Shown here one piece after another: positions 31,839 through 45,231 of a DNA stretch of 64,000 nucleotides (positions are counted from its first letter, which is position 1; each line of letters starts with the position of its first letter). The position numbers and the translations under genes were made by a program. Origin of the DNA: Litoditis marina (lineage: Eukaryota; Nematoda; Chromadorea; Rhabditida; Rhabditidae); assembly GCA_964036275.1 (NCBI GenBank), contig OZ038434.1:32030947-32094946 (forward strand). Direction: 5' to 3'. The notes beneath the pieces were generated by a model. The model made no database searches, was not told the origin of the DNA, and was given only the letters and a program-made list of their open reading frames with translations.

Positions 31839-34800
31839 ATGAAAACCACATTATTAATATTGCTGTTGATAAAGGTATGGTGAACTTTTTTCACGTGTTC
31901 CAGTACATGGCAGGTTCACGGAACGTTTTCTGCACGTACAATGTTTCATCAAAAAATTAACCTTTTTCCATTTCTCAAACGTGCTCAGAAAGTAATTAAA
32001 GGTTGATAATTGAAGACGTTCACTTCAGTTTTTCTGAAAAGAGTAAAAGGGCACAATACAACGAGTTAGAGATGTGAATAAATGAAATATGATTTTTTCA
32101 ATTTTTTCAACTCAATGTTTCAGTGTTGTTCCTGCGTTGTGCTGCGAGTGAACGAATTCGGCCTGCACGAGGCAGCCAACTTCACGCGACAATGGCTGGC
32201 CATGGCCGGACCACACCTGCGAATACCTGATATCAAGGTGGGTGGTCTCATAGAGGGAGACAGAAAGGAACTTTAATATGGGAGAGCTTATCAAGAGAAA
32301 CCAATAAGTATAACTTTTAGTTTAAGGAACCTAATTTTCATAATGTTGACCCGTGTTTCCCTGTTTGGGCGCGCGCAACGTTCTATTTAGGTACCCCGGG
32401 GGTACCTAAACTATCCCCCCCCCCTTTCAAGCGATCTAAATTTATCCGCTTCGGTCTCGCAATCGTTCGTCTATGCAAGTTCGAGACTTTTAAATCTAAG
32501 TCACGTGACACGTTTGCAATGTATCCGAAAATGTGTTTGTTACGGTTAACCTGCCTGTTACACTTACTTCTACTATCAATGAGTTTTCGGACCAACTTTG
32601 AAATTGCCCGCTCACTGGGCGTGCACACTCTCAACCTTTGGACCCGCTTGTCAATTGCCCTACTCGACCGAGTACGCTCATTTGAAACTCGATAGTTGGC
32701 GCCACAATTGGTGGAGGCGCGCAGTGTTTGCGGATTCATTGTACTTCGAGTAGCCCTATGTCCACGCGAGACCGCAATCTTACCCCGAAATCTCAGCCAA
32801 TCAAAACAGACCACTCGGGAGGGTAAACGGAAACGAACGGATAGTTTGAGCTGTGCTTACGTGGACTATTACAATATAAAATTGAGATGTTTAATATAAA
32901 TTTAGCCTCTTGACATCTGAGAACTTATGAAAGTGCTCTAGATAGTTATAGTATGTTATACATCGACTCTTGCTTAAATGAACTAGAAAACTAGCGTACC
33001 GTCTGTTATGTGCAAAATTCCTTGAAGGCTCTGAAAGTGTGCACACTACACATGCACAGTATTCTTAACACTTGTGATTACAAACAAACAAAAGGTGATG
33101 TAAGCAGTCTGATACAATAACTGATATAACCTGTAAAGTTTTAGCAAAGCTATCGGAACACGATCGTAGATGGCGACCTGAAGGTTTGGAACATTTCGGT
33201 CAACAAAATGGTGCCGCCACTCATTCGATTTCGACCATCCGATCATTCTTTCGTCTATATGAGCACCCTCAGCGGATACGCACAGGTTCTTCAACGTTTT
33301 TTTTTCAATTCATTACTTGGGTTTGGTCACCGTATTGCGAACGGTATAGTTCGTTTCATTCCCACGGAGACCCATTGGCAGCGTGCCAAGATTTTCGGAT
33401 GACTACTTCTTAGAGCAGACATAAGTATTCTGTGCACTATTTTTGTTTCCGTGTTCTTAAGGAACTGAACTACCGCTAACCGCAATTTGCAGTTATTCGA
33501 TGAACTTCAAAGTTGTGAAGAATAGCCTAGAAAAGTCATTGGCACGCTGCCAAGTCTCAGTAGGAATAACCGAAGCTATATAACCTAGACTTGTTTCCAG
33601 TGTGTGTAGTATGTAGTTTGATCCTTCCAGTTATGCGGGCTTTCTGATTCACGATCTCTGTAATGTGGGCAAAACTTTTCACGCAGAGCTCATTGTCAGA
33701 TATCGCTCCACTTCTGATGAGAAGAGTTTTCCGATTTGCTTGATGTTTTTATAACGTTTTAACGTGATTCGACAATTTTCCACCTTTTCAGGTATCAGCT
33801 CAGTGGAAGATTGAGTCGCACCTTCTCTCATTGCTGCGACTTCCAATGGGAGGAGAAATTAGTGCACAAATGACCGGACTAATATCCGAACTGGCCATGC
33901 AGGTATGACCTGCCTATTGGAAAAAAACTGTGATATTCACCTGTCTAAAACAACGTGAAGGTTTGACAAGCATTTTCGATCTTTTGTGGAAGAACGCCCT
34001 TTCTACATTTTTTGAAATGACTGAGTTCTGTAGGTGATGTGTCTACGCAACAAAATGTTTTTCCATGTTACTTCATATAACAAGCATCCGAAACACTGGC
34101 TGTGATGCGGAATAGTTTTCAGTATATAATCCAAAAGGTTGATTTACGCCGAGTTTTGAAAAATGTGCTGCCACAACACGCTTTTTCAAGGTTTGATGAT
34201 TGACGTCCCTTGATATAATGAATTTGACTTTTGACCTGTCGACATTTCCAGATCACCCCCGCGCACGACGTAGAAGTGCACCACTGTGTCGCTCAAATCC
34301 GCGACCTGCGTCTGACTCTGAAGGGCAGCATGGCTGCCGACGTGTTGCACTATTTCCGGACGAGTATCACGAGAATCATACGGAAACGACTGGAGAAGGT
34401 GGGTTGGAAATATACTACATAGGGGTGACCGACAACTGTGAGTCACAGTTGTACTTAGTCTTAGGGTGCTTAGAGGGGGGGGGGGGAATAGGGACGTGAC
34501 AAAAGTGTAGTTCGATAACACGTGCTATAACGCTTGAACTTCTATCTGAACCCAGCAGGATCAAACTACAAAGACATCGAGATAGGGTTATACACGCCGT
34601 ATAGGCTTGCTTCGGAACGCGGAAGCGAGCAACCGGGTTCGATTCTTTTATGGCACAGAATGCGTTTGTCCAGACCTTTTTGAGTGTCAACTGGCACACA
34701 ATTGAAAATTTTTACACAGAAGACAGTCAAACACGCATCACTGCCGCACGTTAGATGGTCATGACCATAACGCAGCTCAACTAAGTTTTTGAAGTGTTTT

Positions 34801-37800
34801 TGTGTTTTGTGATGAATAATTCGGTAGTCTTTCGTTAATATAACAAAATATTCAGAGTTACTAGCCACTTTCAGGAGTACTGTAACATGATGGAATCCCA
34901 TTGGCTGCCGTGGGTTGAGGCGCAACTCATCCATTTCCCAACCAATCTCACCATCAGCTCGAAACCGGAGGTAGTTAATCACACCTAATTGATAAGTTCT
35001 TTCAATTTAACGAACGCAAACAATAGGTAACGTTTTTTTGTATTTTTGTTTCTCAATACAGTGAAACGGATACCCAAATCTTAACCCCATTGAAGAGTAT
35101 TGTGAACAATACTGAGAGAAATTTTTCCACAGTTGCCTTTCACTTTCGCTCAAACGTAAAGAATCATAACAAGTAATTCTAGTTCATTGTTCAATTCGTG
35201 AGCACTCTAACAAAAAACTCATTTGACGATCAATATCGCAGGTAAAACGTGATTTTATTAGAAATTTACGTGGGACAACGATACTATTCTCTGTTTTCCT
35301 CTTCAAAAATGAAGATCCGGAAATTTGCAATTGGTGAAAGTGTTTGGTTTCAGGTGATTCTGGTGCAGTCGCTTCACTCGATTGCCATGACGAAGCAGTC
35401 GATTGACTTCCGAATGCGAAGTGACCTCATCTGGGATGGGGAGTTTGTCGAGAGCGCGCCGATGCAGAATATATCCAATAATGATATAGGTAAAGCTACC
35501 GATCAAGAGCTAGACGTTTCCGACACCTTCATCACATGCTGCGTCTCCTCAAACATGCGCTATTTCTCTGCTCTCACATCCCGCCGGGATGTAAGAGACG
35601 AAAAATAGTGAGGCAGAGCGAGAGTTGAATATTTTGTGTTTGCCAGCCCTAATTCGGACTTGGATAGAAATATGTTTAAAGGGACCGTTCCTCTTCAATT
35701 TGGAGGTCCGAGCTGATTAGTCGATATTGTTCACATTAAAAAAACCAAAATCATTCATATAGGTGTTAACTTCCTGTCTTGCTCCGTGTTCTCAAAAATG
35801 TGGCGCGACCACGCGCACGTACATACACCGTCGAGTTCACCTACGTACAAAATTTTCAAAATGTCCATAAAATTATGAAACCATATTCAAAACATGGCCA
35901 GAATTACCAATATGGAATCTGTAAAAAAAGATTCCTAAATATCATGAGAACTACAAAGCAGTGAAAGAATAAGGATTGCTGTATTAAAGTAACCCAAATC
36001 CTGTTGGCTTCTACTTTGCTTCGTAATAATGTGGTTTTTCGAACTTTCTGTAAGGTATGAACTTTTATCTCAAAACAGAATAAATGCCTTTTTTCATTTT
36101 TCAAAAATTATCTACATTGCACATTATAGAGGTACGGTCCCTTTAAGCCTGAAACGTGGTGACACAAATAGGTAGGCGCTAAACAGGCAAAGGTCGAGAC
36201 CGCGCCGAAGAATTGAAGAAAATGAAGAATTATTCATTTTAAAACATGCCGAAAAATACAGTAAAAAAACACGAAAACAATATATTTCAGATTCCTTCGA
36301 TCGTTCTTCGAGAATGATAGACATTTTCGTAGACGAGCACACTGTTCAGAGCATCATCGCGGCGGCACACTTCGCTGGACATCTCAAGTGAGTGCGCAAA
36401 ATAATGTTAATTCTTACTGAACACTAAGTTATAGTCAATGCCAACGGAAAGACGGGAGAGTACTGTATATCTGACTTTTCGCTGTGTATATGTGTATATT
36501 TATATGTAACCTGGAACTCTTTAATTGAATTAAATGTGAAGCATTATGATCGATTATTGGGCTTGATGTTTCCAAAGCCAGTCAGTGTACGTTCCCTCCC
36601 TATTCTTGTGTGTTTGTAGTTTTTCCCCCGTGCCGTTTGGTCGTAACGCCCAGTTGATGGCGTCTACAGAGATCAAACTACAGAGATCAAACTACAGAGA
36701 TTAAACTACAGAGATTAAACTACAACCTGCTATGACCATCCTCTACAATAATTACATAATCGTGGAAACACGTGAAAAATAAACTAATCGTGTCACTGAG
36801 GAAAAATTAGCACTCACTGCACTATTTCAAATAAACTCTGTGTATTGAGAACATTTGGATTTCTCTTCGTGACAGAAGATGTGTGACCGCGAGCGACTCA
36901 AAAAGACTGCTAATTAGAAAGAGTAGTTTTTTTCCTTATTTTTCAGTACCAAAAAACTTTTTCCCGACTATAATCAACTCAACTTTACAGAACTACACTG
37001 GACAGTCCGTTCCTACGTACGCACTGTGACGTATTGTGTGTGGGTACGGTACTTCCGGAACTGAGTGAGGCCCTGCCAAACCGGACCATGAAGGTTCAGG
37101 TGAGTAGATTGTTCAGAGATTATCTGAACGAACAACGATTGATTGAAGTTTTTTCGAGCAAGTATGATAAGTATAGTAGCAATACTAAATTGGACATTTG
37201 ATAAAGCTTCACTCTTATTGTTCCCATTTTCGTCTCTGTTGTATGTTTCGTGCACCGCGTACGGTTTAGTTTGAGTACGAACAACATTCTAATATTGAAA
37301 CTTTTATAATCACGGATAAATGTAAACGGATAAATATAGCGTCTTTCCAGTCACTTAACATTTTTTCATAAACATCTATGATAATAAAATATACATTTAC
37401 TTAGGCTGCAACCCTCTCGCCTCCTATCATTGCTCTACAGGACGGAAAGGCAGTGGTGTTTCTCAACGCTTCCCTCGAGGTGAACTGGTTTTCATAAATA
37501 TCCGAAACGGTTTGGTAGTAACCACACCAAAGGACTACCAAGCTCGACTTGTGGTTTGATCTAAAACACAGCAGAAACTCCAATTACATCAGTCCATCTG
37601 AGATCAGACTACGAAGACGAAAACAAAAAAGAAGAATGTTTTGTTTTCTCTAGGGCGTTTCCTAAACACAATATCCTCTGAGAGCGAAACAACAATGAAA
37701 CCGTTTAAAAATTCTGTAGAGTGGTGAAAATAAAGTACCAATTCCATGACAGAGTCTTCAAAAAGTGACACTACACAGCAAAAGTAAACTGCTTGGTGAC

Positions 37801-38956
37801 ATGGGCGCAAAGTAAATCGAGTTTTGATCTCAGTTTCGTTCTGTTTTTACACTTCTGAGCCATAATAAATTTATCTGAAGGTTTACGCGGAGCCGCCAAA
37901 GGACAACGTAAACGGCAGTCTTCTGACCATCAACATGGAAACCGAGTTCAATCTCTCAATGGAAATGAGAAACAGAAAAGTCTGTTTTATTTTCGATTAA
38001 CGGTGTTTCTGTTTTTTATTGTTGCTAAAAACGAACATTTTCGACAGAAACAGTAGATGGGACATGCATAATTCTACCAACTTCTAAGAGCGAACTTTGC
38101 AATATTACCGAAAATGTGCATGAAAAATTTTGGAAAATTCAACAACAAGTTGTGTTGTATCAGATGCACAGAAATGTAGATTTTCTACTTGGATCAATGA
38201 GTTTATTTCAGGTCAAGGGCTACATCAACATGGTTAATGCTCAGGCAGTTTTAATCGATAGTAAAGTGGGGCTTATGTCACAAAAGGTGAGTTGGTTTTG
38301 ATTTAAACACTGTTCACTGTTCATCAACCAATTGGGAAGTATTTGTGCGATTTTCAAGTTGTGATTTTTCATTCAATTACAACATTAGATTTCACACTTC
38401 AATCACACACCATAGTCGTTCAAAACTGAAATTGACAAGTTCATAGTGCACGACAGCCCAAAGTTCGATTGAAGACGAACGACATCTTCTCTTGTTTGTC
38501 TCAGAGAAGCAGAATGGATTCAACTACAAATTTAAACCGATCACATCAACTTTCTAGACGATCGAATTTCTTGTCGTAGACCAACTGGTATATATTTCAG
38601 TCTATAGTGTTTTGTGTATCACGGTTGAAACTACAACTTTTCCTAGATTACGTTCTATGACCAATTTTGCGCCATGACTTTTGTGGTTCAAATTGGTGAA
38701 CGTTGGCGTGTATCGAAATCAAACTACAACTTTAAAACAATAACGTCATATTTTCCAGACGATCGACTTCTTGGTGAACATGTCTACCCCCTTCCTGGAG
38801 GATGCCGTCGACCTGCTGATTGGTCGCGGTCTTTTCGTGGAGGACCCATTCCAATTCCCCTCCACCAACGAACATCTGAGCATCAAGGAGAAATATATTC
38901 GATGGGAGGCAGATTTGGCCATTCCTAGCATTATGAGACATACATGGGTGGTATGA
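31839..38956 (+). CDS. BPI/LBP/CETP-family secreted lipid-binding protein
   Basis: Thirteen exons give 477 aa: 31839-31874, 32124-32237, 33145-33285, 33792-33902, 34252-34398, 34875-34970, 35354-35489, 36291-36387, 36991-37099, 37405-37479, 37881-37979, 38212-38286, 38759-38956. MKTTLLILLLIKCCSC is a signal peptide. LRVNEFGLHEAANF and the following amphipathic strands fit the N-terminal BPI barrel. Cys146 (in VHHC) and Cys186 (in KEYC) are 40 residues apart, as in the conserved BPI disulfide. Exons 9-13 form the second barrel and end DLAIPSIMRHTWVV. Members bind lipopolysaccharide or other lipids; in nematodes a role in gut defence or lipid transport is inferred. Length fits the family (about 480). 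The exon 11 donor GTCTGT is unusual. A short extra 3' exon cannot be excluded. Confidence 0.92.
32390..32840. other. Intron 2 insert, possibly retroelement-derived
   Basis: This stretch has different composition from the rest of the intron. It begins with the palindrome GGTACCCCGGGGGTACC, contains TTGGCGCCACAATTGGTGG (reminiscent of a retroelement primer-binding region), and is open on the minus strand for 143 codons. I recognise no protein motif in that frame. Confidence 0.3.
33345..33580. repeat. TATAG MITE with GGCAGCGTGCC palindromic arms
   Basis: Arms: TATAGTTCGTTTCATTCCCA left and TAGGAATAACCGAAGCTATA right, followed inward by TTGGCAGCGTGCCAA on both sides. Lies in intron 3 of the BPI-like gene. 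Truncated copies lie at both window edges. Confidence 0.8.
35676..36146. repeat. TTTAAAGGGACCG-ended element
   Basis: It starts TTTAAAGGGACCGTTCCTCT and ends AGAGGTACGGTCCCTTTAA. Ends match those of 20764-21741; interior differs. Lies in intron 7 of the BPI-like gene. Confidence 0.75.
36430..36500. repeat. Fragment of the tRNA-like TATAG element
   Basis: TATAGTCAATGCCAACGGAA, then AGTACTGTATATCTGACTTT and CGCTGTGT match the tail half of the ~200-bp element. The tRNA-like half is absent. Confidence 0.65.
36670..36724. repeat. Four tandem GA(T)(C/T)AAACTACA words
   Basis: GATCAAACTACAGA occurs twice and GATTAAACTACAGA/AA twice, head to tail with a 14-bp period. The same word is dispersed through the whole window. 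Confidence 0.85.
38521..38574 (+). repeat. Degenerate copy of the start of BPI exon 13
   Basis: CAACTACAAATTTAAAC, then TTTCTAG followed by ACGATCGAATTTCTTG, repeats the true intron end and exon start at 38721-38774 (ACGATCGACTTCTTG). Position is 200 bp upstream. Confidence 0.75.
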
Positions 38957-39993
38957 GTCGCGCAATAGGACTTTCGCTGTGTTTGTAGTTTGACCCCGTT
39001 ATTTTTCGGTAACTTGTGTATACTCTGTTTCACCAATCGATAACTTTCTACAGTAGTCTTTCGAATATTCAATGGCATTTATTTAACCAACAAACAGACT
39101 TTTAGATTCACGGTATTTTTATGCTTGTAGTAAACAGTGTGGAAAACGAAATCACAAAGTTTAAACTATTCATAATACCTACAAGATATGAAAACATTAC
39201 TCGAAAGATTCACAATCTTACTGTAGAGGGCTATCGTTGCGTGAAACAGACTATATTATACCGTCACTCCCTATATAGGGTATGTATAACAACATCTGAA
39301 ATGTGGTTCGATATTCACGAACAACATAGGTCCTCATATTTCGCTTGAAATAATCCGGGTACAAACTACAATTACATCAAAACCGCACTGCATCTAAAGT
39401 TTTTGCCCACACCTGCTACTAGCTGTGTCAGACTATGATCTTTCCATGTTTCAAGGTTTCCTCTTGTACTCACAACTCGATGATTCGAACAGATGCGAGT
39501 GGTTTGTATATTGATTTATATCCATTTGATTTGAGAGAGATATTGATTCTTTGATTCATTTCCCAATATTAGTTCGGGCACATCGTACAAATTGATTGAA
39601 AGATTTGTTTTATTAATTAGGTGGAATCTGTTTGTTGCACTGTACTAACTCAATTACCAGTTTATTACACATTTCAACATCTGAATTCAATTTATGTACA
39701 TGTTTTTCTGTGTCCATGACTCATAGTCGGCATTTTTCAAACAGTAGTTGTGAGCTACAATCGAGTAACATCTGTGATGTATTTCCGTTGTTTTTGTGAC
39801 TTTTGAAATTAAAAATGGAACTAAAAATCTTGTTATTATTCATGTATCAATGTAAAATAGTACATCACCATTCGAGTCATCAGTATAGAGAATCTTCCTT
39901 GTGGTTTTATCTCTATACACGCCAAAATTTGCGAACTTCCACCAAGTTGCAGCGGAATAACACTACAAACACAACGGCTTAGGGCCACATTTA
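38957..39993. other. Intergenic after the BPI-like gene
   Basis: It contains a TATAC/CTATA MITE at 39019-39255 (CTGTTTCACCAATCGATAAC left arm, complement right). The rest shows no gene; no canonical AATAAA lies close behind the stop. Confidence 0.5.
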
Positions 39994-40268
39994 GGCCAAT
40001 TCTGCAACTAACCGGGTTTTTAGGTAACCTAACCGTATTTTGGTAACCTATTTTTGAGGTTACCTTGGTAGGTAACCTGAAAGTAACCTGAAACTAAAAT
40101 CCGGTTACCGTTCAAACTAACGGTAAAAACTACATTTTGCGTTAGAAAAACAGGTAACCGGTTTTTCATTTTAGGTTACCATCCGGTTACCTACTGAGGT
40201 AACCTGAAAAATAGGTTACCAAAAAGGGTTAGGTTACCTAAAAACCCGGTTAGATATAGAATTCACCC
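39994..40268. repeat. GGTTACC-rich foldback element, second copy
   Basis: The arms AACTAACCGGGTTTTTAGGT and ACCTAAAAACCCGGTTAGAT enclose many GGTTACC words; the right end is TATAGAATTCACC. Confidence 0.8.
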
Positions 40269-41344
40269 CACATTTATCTTATAGGCTTGCTTGAAAAGAT
40301 CTAACCCTATAGAAAACATTATAAACAAAAAACCATTATGAGTTGGGTGAGTTACTGACAAACCAAGCAAAACTATACATACTCTAAAGTAGTTTTCCAA
40401 GTTTAATAGAAGTAGGTGAGACATTTCCAGGGATAAGTCAGACCATTTTCTAACCCCCGTCGGCCCCTCTTGACTCTGCGCTCTCCTCGCACAGCACACT
40501 ATTTCTCACTATGTCGACTACAGGCAGAGATCGTGGGAAAAGAGAGAGCAGACGAACGGAAAATTCTGGAATAAACTGTATTGTGTTCCAATTCGAATTT
40601 GAGATCTGTTATTCAAACAGATAGAAATCAGTACAGAATACCTGCACTGTATTTCCTGTAGACATTGTACTTTAGAACAAATACATAGTCTAAATGCTTT
40701 CTTCTGTACAAATAGCTGAAAAAGTGTTATACATGTAAACTTCAAATACATACATTTGATGAATCCTCTACAAGTGTTTTCACTAGTTATTTCACGTGTG
40801 CTCTTCAAGGACGCCCAATTGGCGCGGGAATTGTTTGCCGGTGGCCTTCAATCAATACACTGCACACGGGGTGTGTCTGCGCCCCGCAACACCACCCCAC
40901 ACTCTACTCTTCCATCCTGCAATCCTATATCGCAATTCACCGCTTGTTTTTATAAGTTTTTGTATGTATTTATAAATGTATATTGTATATTGCATGTTTG
41001 TAACTTGTTTTTGGCGTATTAGTTAACTTTTTACGTATTAAAATTGAATATTTCAATTGAAAAGTCTGAAAATGTATTTAATAATTCAAAAACCGCTCAT
41101 TTGTAGCTCGCTTTCATGTATCAACTTTATTTTTTCATTCAAATTTTGCTTTTCAACGTTTCCATCAACATTGCTTCCAAAAATGGTTGAAAATGTTTTT
41201 TTCTTCATATTATTATCACGGTTTGAAAATGTTTTCTTATAATGTCTAACTACGAGTAAATAATAGAAAAACGTGAACAATAATGAAAAAATCCTTTTTC
41301 ACGTTGAATGAAACGCGCTCCACCGCTAATATGTACGGTGGCTT
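40269..41344. other. Intergenic with a coding-like patch near 40790-40960
   Basis: After a possible CTTCAAG acceptor at 40809, about 50 codons read KDAQLARELFAGGLQ and onward with protein-like composition; two frames are open. No start or donor fits. It could be a decayed exon or an unplaced 3' exon of the BPI-like gene. Confidence 0.25.
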
Positions 41345-41802
41345 GGTTTACGGACAAATCCCCCCCGCCGCGTTGCGGTCGGACAATTCCCCCCTCTGCG
41401 CGGACAACTCCCCCCTCTAATTTTTCTCTAAAAATCTGGCTGTCAATCGAACATGCTTTGAATTTGATTACATTTCGACTTACCCTGTAAGTAAGCATTT
41501 ATATGAAGCTTTTCAACGCAAAAACTTCACTTTTATCATCAAATTCGGGTTAAAAACTTACTTTATTCAGCGGCCTTCGGTTAATGACTGTTTTATGTCA
41601 TTTTTCGGCTCTTAATAAATACACTAGGTCCGCGAACGCTAGTCATCTAATTGAGCTTTTATAAACTATACCTTCTTAATAGAATAAGTTTTTTTTCTTC
41701 AAAAAATGACCATAACTAGTGTAAAATAGGTTGAGGGGGGAGTTGTCCGAGAGAGGGGGAATTGTCCGACCGCGACGCGGGGGGGATTTGTCGCGTAATC
41801 CG
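41345..41802. repeat. Foldback with C/G runs (CCCCCC..GGGGGG)
   Basis: The left arm CGGACAAATCCCCCCCGCCG and the right arm CGCGGGGGGGATTTGTCGCG are complementary, and a second pair (CGGTCGGACAATTCCCCCC / GGGGGAATTGTCCGACCG) lies just inside. Confidence 0.85.
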
Positions 41803-42136
41803 CTCGTGTGTGAAGTTTTTTAAAAGTTAATTTGTTTTCCGCTCTGTTTTTGTGTTCTGGGTTTTAGTTTTTAGTATTTCCGATATCATTAAAATGATAG
41901 AGATCATAATAAGTTGTTATTTAATAGATCTACTTCCTTTTCATATAATAATGCTTGTCCAAGTCAAAGTTGCGTTTCTTTTGGTTCTCACTTTTTCTGC
42001 TGGCATACTGTTCCATACAAAGTTTCATTAGCGAATGTTGTGATTCATTGTCTTGTGTTTTTGTTAGTGTCTACTTTTGTTTACTTTTCCAGGTTCGTTA
42101 TTGGTTTTTCGTTACTAGTTCCCAAGTTGTGGTGAA
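41803..42136. other. Upstream region of the zinc-finger gene
   Basis: AT- and T-rich DNA with no recognised promoter motif. The start ATG at 42137 follows GTTGTGGTGAA. Confidence 0.4.
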
Positions 42137-45100
42137 ATGAGTGATGAAGAATGGGCGCGGTTTTTCGACCTGGTGAGTGGTAATTGATCATTATTTGTCT
42201 TATACACAGGAAAATCTTAGAAGAAAACATCAGTGTCGTTCTCATTCACCAGTACAGACACTTCACGAAAATATTAAAGTTCTCTCAGACCTTTTATATA
42301 TATCGAAAATTGAAACGTCGATTGCAAAGTTTCAAATTGCCACTCGAGTTGCTACGAAGGTTTTTTATTTTTTGCCTCATGTAGAATAGTAGAATGTGGA
42401 AAACTGTGAAGGAGCATACGTTATCCAAAAACAAGTAGGAAATCTTGCGAAAAGAATAATCATTTTCAAACTGTTTCCTATTCCTGAAAATCGATCATGG
42501 TTTTTTGTAAGCAGCAATTTAAGCGCATATACACTTTCTTTCTGTTACTTTCTTTCTCTATTTTCCTCTAGTTCGTATAAAATAGCAGAGATTTTCTCAT
42601 ATTTACCAAAGAATTTCACGTTTTCAGCCGGGTGGTCCGCGTGAAGAGGATGTTCTACAGGCTGTCATCAATCTGGCCGGTCCCAATCACAAACCACCCT
42701 CAAAGGTCAGAAAGTTTGAAGAAGGAAGTTTATGTGGTCCAATCGCATTCGCAACGCTCCAGTCCTTTAAACTGCAAAACATTTTTCAAGTGCAGTAGGA
42801 ATGTTGACACGGGATTGGTCCACGTAATCGTCCTTCTTTAATGAGTGAAATAACTTACTACTAACATTATATTGTTCATTAAAGTAAAAAATGATAATTT
42901 TCATGAAAACTTCGAAATGCGGATCACAGAACTGAAATTCCCCCCAAAGTTTAGTCATTAGCCCAATGAGTGAAATAACCTACAACTAACACTGACTATT
43001 TTTATTCTTCAAAAAAGTAAAGTTTCATGATTTTTCATAAATTTCACAACAGTTTCTGAGGTTGAATAATAAAGGAGCCCGTTTTGGTGGTTGGTGCCCG
43101 AACTACGAAACATTCTTTCTGACACTATTCTGTATAATGTTGCCAGTTTTGATCCAAAACCATGACCTTTGAGTGAAAACGGGTTCCTTGCTGTAGTCTG
43201 GTCGAACTTCACTGGCGTTGAATGAATTAAGTTCTGAAAATAGCATAAAAGTTATCACGTTCGCCTGGTTTTGAGAGAAAGAGCGTATTTACTCAAGTTT
43301 TCTGGGTATTTAACCTAAATCATATCCAATATGAATTACAGGAGTACCAGTGTATCGTCTGTAGAAAAGTTTTGAGTGGAGGACGCTCGCTGATAGATCA
43401 TTATAGACACCATGCTGGTCAGTTGTACTCTTTCTTTTAATATATAGGAAAGTTTTTCAATAAAGAAGAACGTAGGCCGTACAGTATTTAATCCGTACAA
43501 CAGCTGACTGTTTTGGATTGTGGGAGAACAGTTATGTTATGTTTAGTGGTGAGGTGTTTGCACCCAGCAAAAAATTCGATAAAATACACTGAATTCCTCA
43601 ATTCTGCATAAAAATAACCGAACTTCCCAACGGAAACCGAAACTTAGCCTTTTTTTAAAGTTTTGTCGCTTCAAATCTCCAATGGATCATGAACATAGTT
43701 AAAATAGTTCAACGTCAGGGCAACTAAAATGATCGTGCTCAACCCTAAATGGTTATGATCTAAAAATAAGCGTAAGTTATAGAAAGATGCCAAAAAGGAG
43801 CGTGGGCCAGCGTCATTTTGACGGGGTATTTTACCTATTATCATGAGTATATTGTACTTTTTACAGAGGCCACCGTTAAGCCCTACCGATGTACCATTTG
43901 TCTGTTCGTGGCTGCCACTTCCAGATCAATCAAAAAGCACATAATGGATGCTCACAATAAAAAGGTCAGCAAAACATTAGACAATAATAATAATAGTCAC
44001 GTTCACATGAGTTGTATTTTCGAATTATAACTGTCACCATTGAAGAAAGTTCAACCGTTCAACCGATTCTAGAAAATAGCTATTTTCGATCAAAATAATC
44101 GAGCTAGCCTTTTTTTGCCAAATTTCCCATCAAAGTAAGCCGTTTAGCTTTCTTTTGAATAGAGAAGGATCAAGGATTCAATTTAGATATATTGGAGTAT
44201 GGTAGTACGTATAAGAATCTCGTTAGTTTGGCTTTTATGAACGATGGTAGTAAATTTCAAATTTGAAAGTAAAACTCATTTCAGACTCGAAAATGGACTG
44301 CTTCCGAGGACACAAATATGTTCGACTATGGGCAATTTGTCGTGGTGAGTGAATACTTTTTTTCGTGAAAACCGTTTATTTGTGATACCAGATCACAATG
44401 AACTCCTTTTCTGGTTTCAGGTGTGAGATCTCAAAATCTCCGAAATAAAATTTGGACGTCGGCTTTTCAGTTTTAGCTTGGATTTATACCCATGCGTTTG
44501 CAAGTAGCCGATTTTTGTATATTAATAATACTGATGGCAACCGGTGGACGGTTAATTTTCCAGAGTATCGAATAAAATATTCCAGGCTCGTAGCACAAAC
44601 CAGTAAGGTGTGACTATTCTACAAAATCTACTTAATTTTTGATTAGTGTACGTGAATAGTTTAGATTTTGCACCAAAAACAGGCATTTTTCAGCGATATT
44701 GGCGGAAGGTATAGTCGCCGTTTTCCCCATAAAGACAGCGGAGAGTTCAATTGATTGAGCGATGCGGGGCGAGCGGTCGTTGATTACTTGCCAACAGGCG
44801 AGAGAGTGTGTAGATCAATGATACGCAGACGAATTGGCCGCTCGCCAAACCTCGTCCCATACAAAATCGATGGTACGGTGTCCACAACGGTTTGACAAAT
44901 CCTATAGTCTGTTTTCGATTTCTCTACCTATGCGCACAACCTCACTCATGGCTAGTTGAGCTCTGCACGGAAATGGTTGCTTTTTCGAGAAGTTATTGAT
45001 TAATCGAGTATCATTGTTTCCAGCCGGTCACTATGAACGAGGAAGAACAACGGGAAAGGGTGAAGGAAATGGCGATCGAGAAAGGTGTTTATACGAGATC

Positions 45101-45190
45101 GAAGCCCCTCCAATGTGCGCTGTGCAAAGAGATGCAATTGGACAGTAGGAGTCTACATCTACATCATCTCAGTCATACTGGTAAGGGTTT

Positions 45191-45231
<41 letters not shown>

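Noticed and set aside
32383..32814. 143-codon minus-strand open frame
   Set aside because: It lies in an intron of the BPI-like gene; no recognised motif, and composition looks like repeat-derived DNA. Listed only as a possible retroelement insert.
36670..36724. CRISPR-like short tandem array
   Set aside because: The 14-bp units are head to tail with no spacers, and the genome is eukaryotic.
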